From NCBI RefSeq assembly GCF_016859285.1, contig NC_053409.1, positions 21,957,976 through 22,021,975 on the forward strand: 64,000 nucleotides of DNA, given 5' to 3'. Numbering within the stretch: position 1 is the stretch's first letter; the number at the start of each line of letters is the position of its first letter. The stretch comes from Xiphias gladius. Its lineage: Eukaryota; Chordata; Actinopteri; Istiophoriformes; Xiphiidae. The notes beneath the pieces are model-generated. The model searched no databases. It was not told the origin of the DNA and saw only the letters and a list, made by a program, of their open reading frames with translations. A program made the translations under genes and the position numbers. This document shows, one piece after another, positions 1 through 22,643 of this stretch.

Positions 1-170
1 GGTAACCAGAGCACCTGAAAGGAAACCCCACGCGGCAAACTCCGTTGACCTGGTTGGGTTCAAACCCAAGACCCTGTCGATGTTTGGCAGTAGTGCCGAA
101 CACTGAGAGGGTCCTCGCAGTCTTCTTCCGATGAGTGTTAAAACTGCCTTTTTTCTTTTATTCCCCGTAG

Positions 171-3100
171 ACTTGGATGAGTGCAGCTTCTCTGAGTTTC
201 TGTGTCAGCACAGATGTGTGAACACTCCCGGCTCTTTCTCCTGCATCTGTCCGCCCGGATATTATGTCTATGAGGACGGCAGGAGTTGTGAAGGTAAAGT
301 TCGGGACGGAAGATGATGACGCAGCCACTTCTGTGCGGTGACTGAACTGAATAGATGTCCGTTTTTTTTTTATTAGCAGCAGTTTAGATCCAGTGTCACA
401 GAGGAAAAATATTTTGGCAAATCTGAATGGAAACATTACTCACAAGGCTGCTGTGAATTGTCTTGTTGCGTAGAATGATTATGTATTTATCAGGCGAGTT
501 TTGAACATAATTTAATCCTGTTTTACTTTGTTCCGTTTAGCCAGGAAAATTTCTCATCCGTCACCTAAAATGTGTCTCATTTAAAATGGCACATCTGCAC
601 TTACAAAGCTAACCTGAAGACATTTAAGGAAAATTAAGCTGGCTTTGAACTAGCTGCACATGTGTATTACATCTAGACTTATGACGTGCTTTCTCTGTTT
701 TTTTTTCCATTCTCACTAACTGCATTGTTGATTCTCTCTTGTTGTTGTTTCTCTGTTGATGATGTTGATGATGTTTTAACTGACTCTGACTGTTGTGTGT
801 TTGATTTCGAAGATATCAATGAATGTGACACTGGTAACAACACCTGTACAACAGCACAAGTATGTTTCAATTTCCAGGGAGGCTACACATGCCTGGATCC
901 TTTACAGTGTCACTCCCCTTACATTGAAGTTAGTGACAAGTGAGTTTTTCACCGCTCGTGTCCGTCCCAACTGTTTTCAATCCTTCGAATGCACCCTCAT
1001 CTGTGTTCCATCACATTTGTGTTCGTTATCACTCGGCCGTACCTAACGCAAAGTTACATGTGATCAGTTACTGATCCGTTCGACTCCTGAAAAGCTAAAC
1101 CAGCCCCGTGTCTCCTCCCTCCGCAGTCAGTGCATGTGTTCAGCTGAGAACCCTGCCTGCCGGGACAAGCCCTTCACCATTTTGTACCGACACATGGACT
1201 TGTCGTCGGGGCGCAGTGTGCCTGCAGACATCTTCCAGATGCAGGCCACCACGCGCTACCCGGGCGCCTTCTACATCTTCCAGATAAAGTCGGGCAACGA
1301 GGGGCGGGAGTTTTACATGCGGGTGAGTACTTCTGGGACGAATGAAGGACGCCACTCACCTGTAGATACGAAGGGGATGTAACATAATGCAGGTATAATA
1401 CGCTGAAATGCTACAAGCAGACATTAACACCTGAGAGGAATTAAATGAGTTGTTCTTGTAGGTAACACCTTATTTCAAGTCCCTCTATTTACCATTTAGA
1501 TGCAGTAAACAAACATTTAATGAATGGTTTATAACACACTATAATGTAGTTGTAAGCCGATATAAGTGTTTATTTATGCATTTGTCAGCAACTGTAACTC
1601 CCCCTGTGTGCATACATATGTGGAGGCTGTTATATAAAGAAGTAATGAATGACAATATAGTTCAGCAAAGTTGTAATGATATAAAATCTTTCCTTATAGA
1701 TAGGAGAAGCTATAATGGCTGACAAATTGTGTACATCAATACACCCTTAAATGCCCTTATTTCTGCTTAAACTACATTATAGTGTGTTAGAAACTACTTA
1801 TTGAATGTTTATATACTGATTAAATGCTAAATTGGGGGAAGTTAAAGTATAAAACGATGGTTTTTCTGTTTCTAACAGCAGAAAATAACTGCAATTTATG
1901 TGCAAGAAAGACAGTAACAACTGGGAGCATGAGCTACCATGGACTGACAGACAAAGAAAACAGTGCAACCTACAGAAACTCAATCACCAGATAATCCAAG
2001 TAAATTGCAGAATCGAGCGGGAAAGAAAATTGCACGCGTGTTTGATTGTTACTCAACCTGTAGTGATTAGTTACCAAAGATGTTGCCAAAATCATCAAAC
2101 AGTCTTATATGATCCATGTGCTTATTCACAAGGTTAATAGTGATCCAGTTATGTCAGCATAAGTCTAAAACGTGGATGAGACTCCTTTGAAATCCAGACC
2201 GAATCCTACACACATCACCACATCGTGTGCGACTACTCCAAAGAGCCAAAGTGAATTTTGTGGTGAATGAGAAACACATGAAAACCTCAGAAAGTCCTGC
2301 TCTAATCAACAGTGTGACGCCGGGCTGAAAAAGCAGTGTTTTGCTGCCCCTATGGCTGAAAGTTTCAAATCTGTTTCACCTCTTATGGGTGTGCGGACAG
2401 ATGTTTGCTCCGCTGCACCCGCGGACACACTGGCTCTGGTGACGCCACAGTGTACTGACACACCCTGGGGTACACGTCTACGCCGCCGCAGCGTGGCGGG
2501 AGGCTAAAACCGCCGCAGGTCAGCAAAAAGCAAGATTTCCAGGGAGTGTTAGGTTATTGTTTGTGTCACCAAGCACACAGTTTAGGAATGGGTTTATCCA
2601 TTTAGGGTCACACGTTTGATCCCCGGAGGACTCACTATCCGTCTTCGTGTCAACATCACTGAGCCGAATATTGAATCTCTCTGCATCACGAGATGTCCGC
2701 CCCGTACCGTGACATCTTTTATACACCTGAGCAGATTCGAGTTAATACAGCCCACATCCGGAATGAAAGCTGGCAGTTGTTTGATCCTAGATCAAGTTTT
2801 GAGATAAAACACTTTGTTAAACGTGTGATTATGAACGGATTGTGAATAGAGACCAAGGAAATGTAAATTCTTCAGCTCTAACGTCCGTGGTAAACCAACG
2901 GTAACCGTGGGCCTTTTTCACAGAAGACATATTGACAGTCAGACAAGCACCGGGGTCAATGATAAGAAATAATGAAGACTGAATTACTGGGACACTTACT
3001 GACGTTGTTAATGTTTTTAGTAACACCTTTTTTTCTCCTACTATGATGAGTCAGAATGCTGTGGAAACCTGTCATACACCAGGTAAACACAGCTGTACAT

Positions 3101-3604
3101 GGGACTCAGTGGCTGTAAAAAACAAAACAAAAACAAATGAGAAGAGGTGCAGTATGAAGCCTCCTGTGCAGTGCGCAGCCAGTAGATGGAGCAATTAGTG
3201 TGTGTAACGGGTGTGGGAGGTTGGTTCTGTTGCCCACATTAGTTATATACAGACACGGGGAGCAGAGTGTCAAGACTCTGTGTGGTGTGATACAATGAAA
3301 GCACGAGATCTCACAGTATCTTGCCGAGTTCCTCGGCCACCCTTGTTTCAACGAGCCGCTGGTTCGAACAATCACGCAGCTGTCACATTTCACAAACGTC
3401 CCCTGTCTTCGCTCCTCACGTTCCTCCTCCTTCTTCTCGCAGCAAACCAGCAACGTGAGCGCCACTCTCGTCTTGTCGCGGCCGATCAAGGGGCCGAAGG
3501 AGGTGGTGCTGGATTTGGAGATGGTGACCGTCAACAACGTCATCAACTTCAGAGGCAGCTCCATCATTCGCCTGACGATATTTGTCTCGGAGCACCCGTT
3601 CTGA
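171..3604 (+). CDS. fbln5: Fibulin-5, C-terminal part (5' end outside window)
   Basis: Secreted calcium-binding glycoprotein that organises elastic fibres with tropoelastin, LOX-like enzymes and fibrillin microfibrils. Four coding exons are visible: 171-293, 813-939, 1127-1322 and 3443-3604 (TGA 3602-3604). All have AG/GT borders and compatible phases. The first encodes a calcium-binding EGF repeat (DLDEC start; [10 protein letters not shown] fits the Asn-hydroxylation consensus). The second encodes another cbEGF ([15 protein letters not shown]). The last two encode the C-terminal fibulin-type module, including [19 protein letters not shown], and end in SEHPF. Spliced, this is about 203 residues of a protein of about 448. 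The wording is closer to fibulin-5 than to EFEMP1 or EFEMP2 (for example [12 protein letters not shown] and the [10 protein letters not shown] stretch), and the neighbour is tc2n as in mammals. The N-terminal RGD-bearing part lies upstream of the window and cannot be assessed. Confidence 0.93.
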
Positions 3605-4244
3605 GTGTCCCAAACGAACCTCATCGCCCCGAAGAATCAAGTTGCGCTCGACTGCAGCTGATGTAATGCTTTGTTGTTTGAGACAGCTCATCACTTTTTT
3701 TTTTTTTTTTTTTAAACGTTATGTCATCCTCAATAAAGACACGTCCGATAAAGACTCTACTGATGGGAAAAGCATCCTCGTGCTCGAATCCCCACCCCGG
3801 TTTAATGGACACTGAGCTTTTATGGCTGCGATATGTACTTTCGACGCAGAGGGATATTTATGGCGTGCTTCTTCTGACATCCTGTATTTAGAAAAATGAC
3901 CTGAAAATGATGGGAATTACCCTCACTGACATCAGTGTGTCCTCACGTTTCCCCAGTTGTCTGTGAATCTCCATCCCCTCAGATAAGCTGTGAATGTGCC
4001 TGAATTCAAGAGCTGTCATTGAATCACGAGCGCCTCCCCTGAGCAATGTGTTTTGTTTTGTTTTGTTTTTTTTTTTTTTGAATGAGACAGGAGGAGAGCA
4101 GAAGTGTAACTGTGCATTTTGAGTGTCAATATTTGAAATGATGTAACAGTCAGTCATTAACTGAATTATTGATCACAGTTTCTTTTAGACCAATAAATGT
4201 CTTCACCACACCACTGTCCCCGGCGTGAGCAGGCTCCTGAACTC
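3605..4244 (+). other. fbln5: fbln5 3' UTR and downstream spacer
   Basis: No coding signal. The stretch contains a poly-T tract (about 3696-3713), two AATAAA signals (3732-3737 and 4192-4197) and a T-rich run after 4050. It most likely holds the fbln5 3' UTR with two possible polyadenylation sites. The transcript end cannot be fixed without RNA data. Confidence 0.6.
3732..3737 (+). terminator. fbln5: fbln5 proximal polyadenylation signal AATAAA
   Basis: A canonical AATAAA hexamer lies 128 nt after the fbln5 stop codon. A second copy at 4192-4197 could serve as a distal site. Confidence 0.5.
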
Positions 4245-4735
4245 TTGAAGCTACGGCAGGTTTTGGGGTCATAATGTCATTTTTTGGGAAAACCGTAAAA
4301 AAAATAAAATAATAATAATAATAAAAATAATAAGTTTGGTTCTAATTAAACCAAATAACACATTTTGGAGATACCACACCAAAATTTGCAATAAGTAATA
4401 ATAAGTAACAACTTATCATGATTATAGCAATGAATTTTTGAACACTATATTTTGGGGATGTAGAGGTGCTGTAACATATTTTGGGATGTTATCAGCACTA
4501 TTGCAATTTTTTTTTTATTAATAGAGGGGACTGAGTATTTGCACCCAATTCGGGGGACCTTGGCAAACTCTACTCTAAGATTTTAACAGTTAACAAACTT
4601 GAATTTGGGCGATTTGGATTATGACAACACATTTTTGAGCGATGAATATGGAAATTTGGATGTGGGGGAGCTGAAATCAGAGGAGCTCGGTTATTATTAT
4701 TAAGAAGGTGTTAGCGAGCCCTCAGTAATGATAAG
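4245..4735. repeat. Degenerate G-rich short-period repeat, left block
   Basis: A run of loosely similar 30-40 bp segments, each built from a TTTTGGG-like G cluster followed by an A/C-rich segment such as CACTATAACA or ACCACACCAAAA. The same wording resumes after the tc2n promoter at 5265-6285, so the promoter and first exon appear embedded in one larger decayed array. An AT-rich AAT run (about 4300-4335) interrupts it. No coding potential is seen. Confidence 0.5.
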
Positions 4736-4739
4736 TGGG

Positions 4740-5004
4740 GTGAACCAAAATCAAAACGAGGAAGCGGTGCTCTCATCGGCGTCGGGGGAAAGGCAGCGCA
4801 CGGAGCAGAGTCCGGGAACTGGAGAGTCTCGGGGAGTGAGAGAGGGACGAGGAGAGGGAGAGGGGGGAGGGGGGCGGGAGACCTGTGACTGGAGCGCCCA
4901 TTAAACCGGAGCTCGCTGGCTCTCTCTCTCCAGTCGGCCCGCGAGAATGAGCTGCGCCGCCGGACGTGCGGACCCGACCCTCTGCCAGTGACAACGTCGC
5001 GCGG
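4740..5004 (+). promoter_or_regulatory. tc2n: tc2n CpG-rich promoter region and probable non-coding exon 1
   Basis: Base composition switches abruptly from AT-rich repeat to CpG- and GA-rich sequence. A GC box (GGGGCGGGAG, 4871-4880) precedes a likely first exon whose donor is the consensus GTGAGT at 5005. The next acceptor is the strong TTTCAG at 6344-6349, which opens the exon carrying the start codon. No TATA box is evident, as is usual for CpG promoters. The exon contains a short upstream ORF at 4947-4991. The transcription start is inferred, not seen. Confidence 0.6.
4947..4991 (+). promoter_or_regulatory. tc2n: Upstream ORF in the tc2n leader (14 codons plus stop)
   Basis: ATG at 4947 opens a 14-residue frame (MSCAAGRADPTLCQ) closed by TGA at 4989-4991, wholly inside the inferred non-coding exon 1. 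If that exon is in the mRNA, ribosomes would meet this start before the main one at 6375. Context at -3 is a purine. It depends on the inferred exon 1. Confidence 0.35.
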
Positions 5005-5264
5005 GTGAGTGTGCGTTTCCCGCCGAGCCGAGCACTTTCCGCCCGTTTTCTGAACGTGGCGAGGTCACGCCGGGATCCCAGGGTTCCCCGCGGAGAAACG
5101 AGCCCTTTGCTCGGTCAAACGTGTTTTGTTCGGGAGTGAGTCGCGGGCTCACGAAACATTTCGTACCCCGGATCACTTTTTCTTTGCACCCGAGTGTTTG
5201 CCAGGCGTCCAGCTGATCCCCGGACAGACAACTGACAATGCGGATTTGTAAAGACACAACATCT

Positions 5265-6285
5265 GGGGGCTATTCCAAATATAGAAACATCTATAACAGA
5301 TGTACATTTCTGTGTCAAATTTGGGGATTTAGGAGAACAATAGTTTAAAAAAAAAGAAATTGACGTTATGACAAGATATGTTTGGGGTAATAAACATAAT
5401 TTGGCCAATGCTGGGGCACTACAGCAAGATTTTAGATAAAAACAAAACAAAACAAAAACACGTTTTGAGGGCTCTATACTTATCTTGGAGGGGGGGTGTA
5501 TCAAATTTTAAACTATAAATTCTGGGGTTTGGAATAATTTAACAAATTTTTGGGAGTACACCAGCATATTTTTGGAGCGCGATGCCAAATTCTGGGATCC
5601 TATCAACAACGGTGCGGGCACGCTGCCGAGCTCGGAGGATTTCAGCGAAATTTCGGTGGCACCGCACCAGGTTTTTGGATGAGTCTCGGAGCACTGAAGC
5701 TGATTGCGGGATCACAGCAACACATTTTGGCCGTTGAACAATATTTAAAGCCGCTTTAACAAAGTTTGGGATCGCATGAAATGAAAACTTTTGGGGGGGC
5801 AGTTTACCAAATTTGGAGACTGGGGCGCACAATAACAACAAATTATCTGGACGCTATACCTTATTTAGGGGTAAATAGAACAAGTTTTAGGATTATCTCA
5901 GGACATATTTTAGAGGAGCATACCACTTTTTGGCAATGGAGGGGCACTATAAAAAAACTTTAGGATCAGGGGATTTTATCAAACTACATTTGGAGCATTT
6001 TACCAAATCTGGGGGATTTTGGGAAACCGTAGCAAATTTTGGGTTTTTGTAAAAAAGAATTTTAGGCTTTTGGGGAACAAGAACAAAGTCTGACTCTTTT
6101 ATTGATACCAACACAATTTTTGGAGGACAATAGGAGATCATAGCAACTGACTTGTTTTGGGGGCGCTATGTCAAACTTTGGTGATGTGGGAGCACTATAG
6201 CAGTTTATAACGAATAATGCATTTTATGGGTTAATACCGGATTTAACAGGGCGCCAAAAAAACTTTGGGGGTTGGAGTGTCGTCA
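5265..6285. repeat. Degenerate G-rich short-period repeat, right block (tc2n intron 1)
   Basis: About 1 kb of back-to-back imperfect units of roughly 30-40 bp, with a theme like CAAATTTTTGGGGG then GGGGCACTATACCAA. Examples of the second half recur near 5413, 5944 and 6190 and of the first half near 5541, 5788, 6031 and 6112. Unit length drifts and no two units are identical, so this is an old, decayed array. It fills most of the intron between the inferred tc2n exon 1 and the ATG exon and contains no exon-like segment. Confidence 0.55.
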
Positions 6286-6374
6286 CCGCTCGTACCCTGT
6301 TGGTACCACAGTTTACTGCGCGAACTGTAATCTCCACTCACTGTTTCAGCTCGGAAATATTTCCAGTTGCGGCC

Positions 6375-17991
<11,617 letters not shown>

Positions 17992-18492
17992 ACCTCTTCT
18001 CCCGACTCCCTCTTCATGTACGGTGGATGTAATGCTTTCGCGCTGCAGGTCCAGTCGGCCGGCCACAGTCCTGTACGCTGATAGACAGTTGACTCTGATG
18101 GACTGGACTGTAAAGTACTGAGAGTGCTCTGAAAAGCACCGGGAGAGCAAAAGATGGTTCAGGTGGTCAGTTAGCGTTTGTGAATAGGGGCTTTGAACAA
18201 AGTGTAGGTACTGGAAAAGGTTTTCATGTGGTTTTTGTGCAGAAAATTAGGATTTTTCTGAAACAACAATAGAGCTTTTGCTTAATTAACAATAATTGAG
18301 CCGCATAGCATTTAGTTGTATATAATGCTATATTTTGTAAGTCACGTGCCGTGTGTATATAACTGCTTTTTAGTGAAAACCATGTCACTTTGTTTCAGCT
18401 GGATAGAAAGTTTACAGGCAGAGAAAGTGATGATACAGCCAAATGTACTGCATTAAAAACTTCAAGTTACCAGTCTGTAAATAAATCCCATC
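17992..18492 (+). other. tc2n: tc2n 3' UTR
   Basis: Sequence after the TAA has no further exon. The first canonical signal, AATAAA at 18480-18485, lies about 490 nt after the stop and is the likely transcript end. Another AATAAA at 18980-18985 belongs to the inserted repeat downstream. Confidence 0.55.
18480..18485 (+). terminator. tc2n: tc2n polyadenylation signal AATAAA
   Basis: Canonical hexamer 489 nt past the tc2n stop and immediately before the TTAA-flanked element at 18493. It is the first AATAAA after the gene. Confidence 0.5.
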
Positions 18493-19126
18493 TTAAAGGA
18501 TAACGCTATCAATTCTGTATTTTTCTTATTATCAGCTAAACCATAAAAAGACCAAAACCATCAATTTGCTAGTCTATTTCTCGATACTTTTCGACTTTCC
18601 TATCCTGTTTCTGGCTGTCAGCCTAACCCCAGCGGTTCCTACTGAAGACGTAAATCTTAAAAAATGGGTCATGAATACATAGTTTAATTTTTGTTTTTAA
18701 AAAAGCTATGAAAATTTCTAAAACAGCTAGGGAGTGTATTGTTTCAGCAAATATTCCTCGAACGGGGGTAAATTGTGTATTTTTGGAGACTATTTTCAGA
18801 CGCGGACGAATACACGTTTGGTCTGTTGGTGATGAGTATTTCCAGCAGCAGGATGGCGTTTGGCTGAAAAAACTACGGTGCCCGTGTTCTTCTTCTAATA
18901 AAAGGAGCATGTCACCCTTTGCAACAGTGTTTCTCTCTGATACGTTTGAATAGTTTTTGGACAACAATGAATGGAGATCAATAAAATATAGGAGCTGTAT
19001 CAGTTTTTTTTATTTTTTTATTAACAGATCCTTGTTAGTAGGATCAGTTCACTGTTGGTTTTGGTCTTTTCATGGGATTTGTCGACAATAAGAAAAATAT
19101 GGAAAATCACCAGAATTATCCTTTAA
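18493..19126. mobile_element. TTAA-ended MITE with about 70-bp terminal inverted repeats
   Basis: The left end starts TTAAAGGATAACGC and the right end is the reverse complement TTAAAGGATAATTC. Similarity of the two ends continues inward for about 70 bp, including TATTTTTCTTAT and AAAAGACCAAAACCA on the left against their complements on the right. It is 634 bp with no transposase frame. TTAA termini again suggest piggyBac-type mobilisation. The interior (GATGAGTATTTCCAGCAGCA) reads like a widespread teleost repeat. Confidence 0.75.
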
Positions 19127-22100
19127 TTCCATAAAAGGTGAGCTAGAAGGCTTTCCCTTATCCCTAATTTAACTTTAGAGGATGTCATGTTACTGTACAA
19201 TACTGCAGCAGATGTATCAAGCCTTAGACGTTCGCTTTTGATAAAAAGCACTTTAATTTTTTATTTATTTGATGTTTAATGTTGAAAGTTCAGTGATTAA
19301 GAGTAGGTTTTGGAATTGTCAAGTTAGTCTGTGTGTTTATTAAAAGAAGTGGAGAGAGGGCTAATGTGAAATAAAATGTTTGAGCAGGACTCCGTAGGTG
19401 CCCTTTGATTTTCAACTGAATCCAGTAAACAAGAGGATCTCTGGTATTGCAAGAGTTTAAATTTAAAAACAAGTAATGCTTGGTCTTTTTTAAGTGTCCT
19501 GATTGTGTCAAAGTGCCACATGGAAGGAAAACAGGCCGAGGTCTTCTTCAGCATGTACCCAACACACTGTCTGCAGCGCTTGTAAAACAGGTCAACAACC
19601 ATAAACCACTGTGTCACCATGTCCGTTTTTATTGAAGAGGCCACAGATTGAGAAATCTCAAGGGAAACAGCGAGAGAATCTGCCACAGTGTTTCTCCTCC
19701 TCGACTCGGGAACATCTTGTTTTTCCATTTTACCTTTCATTTTAAATGCAATTTAATGTAACTACCGTACACGGGCCATCACATCCTCAACCTTTGAGGA
19801 GTGACTATAGAAAAAAGACATTTGTTGATTGTAGAAAAATCAAAATAACTCCTTTTCAGCAATCTGAAAGTTGGGGAGTTTCCACGTTTTGAAAATTGCA
19901 ATGCCCTCACTTAAAAACACAACACATACTAGTCATTATCCACTACGAGTGGAATCTTTACTTCTTTGGGAGCAAAACATTTAAGTTTTTTTTTTTTCTT
20001 TTAATCTTCTTTGCTTCCCAAATGATAATTTTTGAACGTAAAGAAACATTTCGACAGGCAAATTTGTACTTTTCGGGAATAAAGCCCTCAGGCTTGTCAT
20101 CCCAGAGGGATTCCTGTCTCCATTGCGGTCTCATAAAGGATGAGATTGACCAGCGACAAGCTCTGTGTAACCAGCTGTGGACGTGGACATGCAAACACAC
20201 ACCCAGCGAACAATAAGTCTGTGGACCAAGAAAACAGAGTCCAGCAAGTGTTTGCGTTTTTAGTCTGTGTGACCAGGGCAACCGGGCCCTCCACGTGAGC
20301 TGACCTGCGTCAGAGCCCTTCATATCCTGGCGTGCCAAAACACCATCGTCTTTTTTTTTTTTTTTTTTTACATAATAAATGTTTGATTTATGGTTAATGT
20401 TACACAGAGGGCATTCAAGACACACCTTAACCTGTGACTTGACTTAAAACTCAGCTCTCAGCTCAGAGGACTTTGTTTGACTTCAACTCAAGACAGGTGC
20501 CCTGAGTCTCCGAAGCAGGATTCGGGGTCAGTTTCCTTCAGGCGTGTGACAGATTCTTTTCCTGACACTTATTTGGCTGTCTGCCACGCTGAGTCCGCAA
20601 CACATTCCAGTTGTCTCGTGACCGCATGCTTGTATGTGCAGGTTCCTTCGCTTCGGAGACACAGTGGAGAGCTTACGGAAGTCTGCAGCAGGGACGAGAG
20701 CTGTCAGATTCACGCCTCTCTCAGCAAATGAGAACCCTTTTTCTGGTTTCTCGTCCAAAATAAAGGTTTATATGACATTACATGACATGCGACGCCCTGA
20801 GTTTATTAAATCTCGCTGACAGCCTGTTGGGGAAAAAAAAAAATCAAGTCCTTGAGGAAAAATAAAATCAAGAAATCTTTTCAGAAATCCTCCCTCAGGT
20901 CCTGCAAGGATCCTGCAGAAGAATACATAACCTGACTGATACTGGAATTGTAGCGCTGACGCTGATTTTGATATTTGAACAAATCTGATAATAACATATC
21001 AGCACAAACAATTTTTTCTGTAGCCTACTGAGTGGAACCTACCTCTAACATCTTTGATGTTTCTATATTGCACTACTACTTACTTACTTACTCTACTTAC
21101 TTATTGGCTGACAATTACATATGCATCTGCAGTAAGCTAGTATTGACAATACAGCAGCTGGGCCAATTTATCAGTGTAGCTCTATGTTTTCACATACATT
21201 TCTCTGGGTAGATAATCTATACAGTCGTTTTCCTGCTGGATTTTTAAGGCTCCATAGAGGAATCCTGCAGGATCTTACAGTATTCTTTTCAATTGAAAAG
21301 TTCATATTTTAACACCCAGAAAAAGAGATTATATGGTAGCCATAGCTGTAATTAACACTCCAAAACAGTACAAGAGCAACAGGCCTTTTTTTGCAGCAGA
21401 CATTTTTACTTCTCGTAGTGGGAAAACCACAGTGGTTGCTAATAACGTTAATGAATGCAACTCAGTTCTTTTCAAGTGTCCCATGAAGACATGACAGTGT
21501 GACGGCGAGCCAGCATTTTCGGACCCCGAAAATGAAGCAGCTACATGGACTTCAGCCAATATGAATTTTATTATTTACACGTGCTTTCCCTACCGTGACA
21601 TGTCAAAAAGTCTTCTCACAAACAGGCCTATGGAAAGCGTTCCCGGTTCTGGTGTCATACTATAGATTAACCACCTCGGTTTTAAATTCCCTGTCAGTGA
21701 TGATGATATCTGAATCGTGTGCTAGATTTGTCCCATACTGCTTGCTGTTCAGATTAGTTTGAAATGCAAAAACAATATACTTAACTTAAAACACGTAGAT
21801 ATTGTTATTATTATTATGTTTTTATTTTATATTAAGGCGATCCTACAGTTATTCCAAAGCAAACCATGTTTCCAGCAGTGTAAATGAAAGAATGAAATAT
21901 GGATCAGAAATGTAGATCAGTAGGGAGGCTGAGAGGATGCCGCAGTCATTTTCATTAATCACGCTGAAAGTAATGACTGTAACCTCTTCCTTCCTCTCTT
22001 CTTGCTTTTGTGAGAACCGGGAACCAGGAAAAGGAGACGGAGCACAGAAAAATGCTCTGCAGGGCCACATGTGGTTGCAGAAGCAGGAGTCTCAATAACA

Positions 22101-22643
22101 ATCCTCTTTCATGCACACCAACCCCAGTATTCTCATTAAGCGGGTATATGTGCACTTTGCAGGAATTAACAGTTGAAGGAGTCTTGAACCCAGCTGTTTT
22201 CCTGTTGTGTACAGCTGCTACAGAGGAGAAGGCCGGTTGTCGACCAGCAGCTGCTGGTTTCTCATCAAAATGGGATTTAAAAAAGGGATGTTTTTTCCTA
22301 GAGCTTCATCTCCAGGATGCAAATTCCTCACATACTGAAAATGATGGAGAATGAAGTCGTTGTGGATTAAAAAAACATTCCTGAAATCATGAGTCTTTTC
22401 CAAAACATCCTCACCCGCGCTGGGTCTCTGAAGGAGTCAGTGCGCCCTCATGTGATAGCGGGCAAAAATCGCAGGGTTGGATAGGCCACTTGGTGTTGAG
22501 CAAGGTGTGTGTGTGTGTGTGTCTGTGTGTTTGGGTGTGAACAGAGTGACGCATTGAATGAGCCAAAAAAACTCCCCTCAACGTTCAAAACCTGAGCAGG
22601 CCGGAACAGGCAACGGTCAGTTGCCAAGATCACACTGAACAAT
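19127..22643. other. Intergenic spacer between tc2n and plek2
   Basis: About 3.5 kb with no exon chain I can support. Longer frames (for example 19324-19740 and 19958-20425 on the minus strand) have no family resemblance and no splice context. Visible simple features are poly-T tracts at 19987-20000 and 20351-20369 and a GT microsatellite at 22505-22530 about 115 bp before the plek2 start. The plek2 promoter and any leader exon must lie at the right end, but no TATA box or CpG island is seen. Confidence 0.5.
22505..22530. repeat. GT microsatellite upstream of plek2
   Basis: Dinucleotide GT run of about 26 bp with one CT interruption, roughly 115 bp upstream of the plek2 start codon. Confidence 0.85.

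Noticed and set aside
18708-18953. 81-codon plus-strand frame downstream of tc2n
   Set aside because: It lies inside the inverted-repeat element 18493-19126 and has no protein family resemblance.
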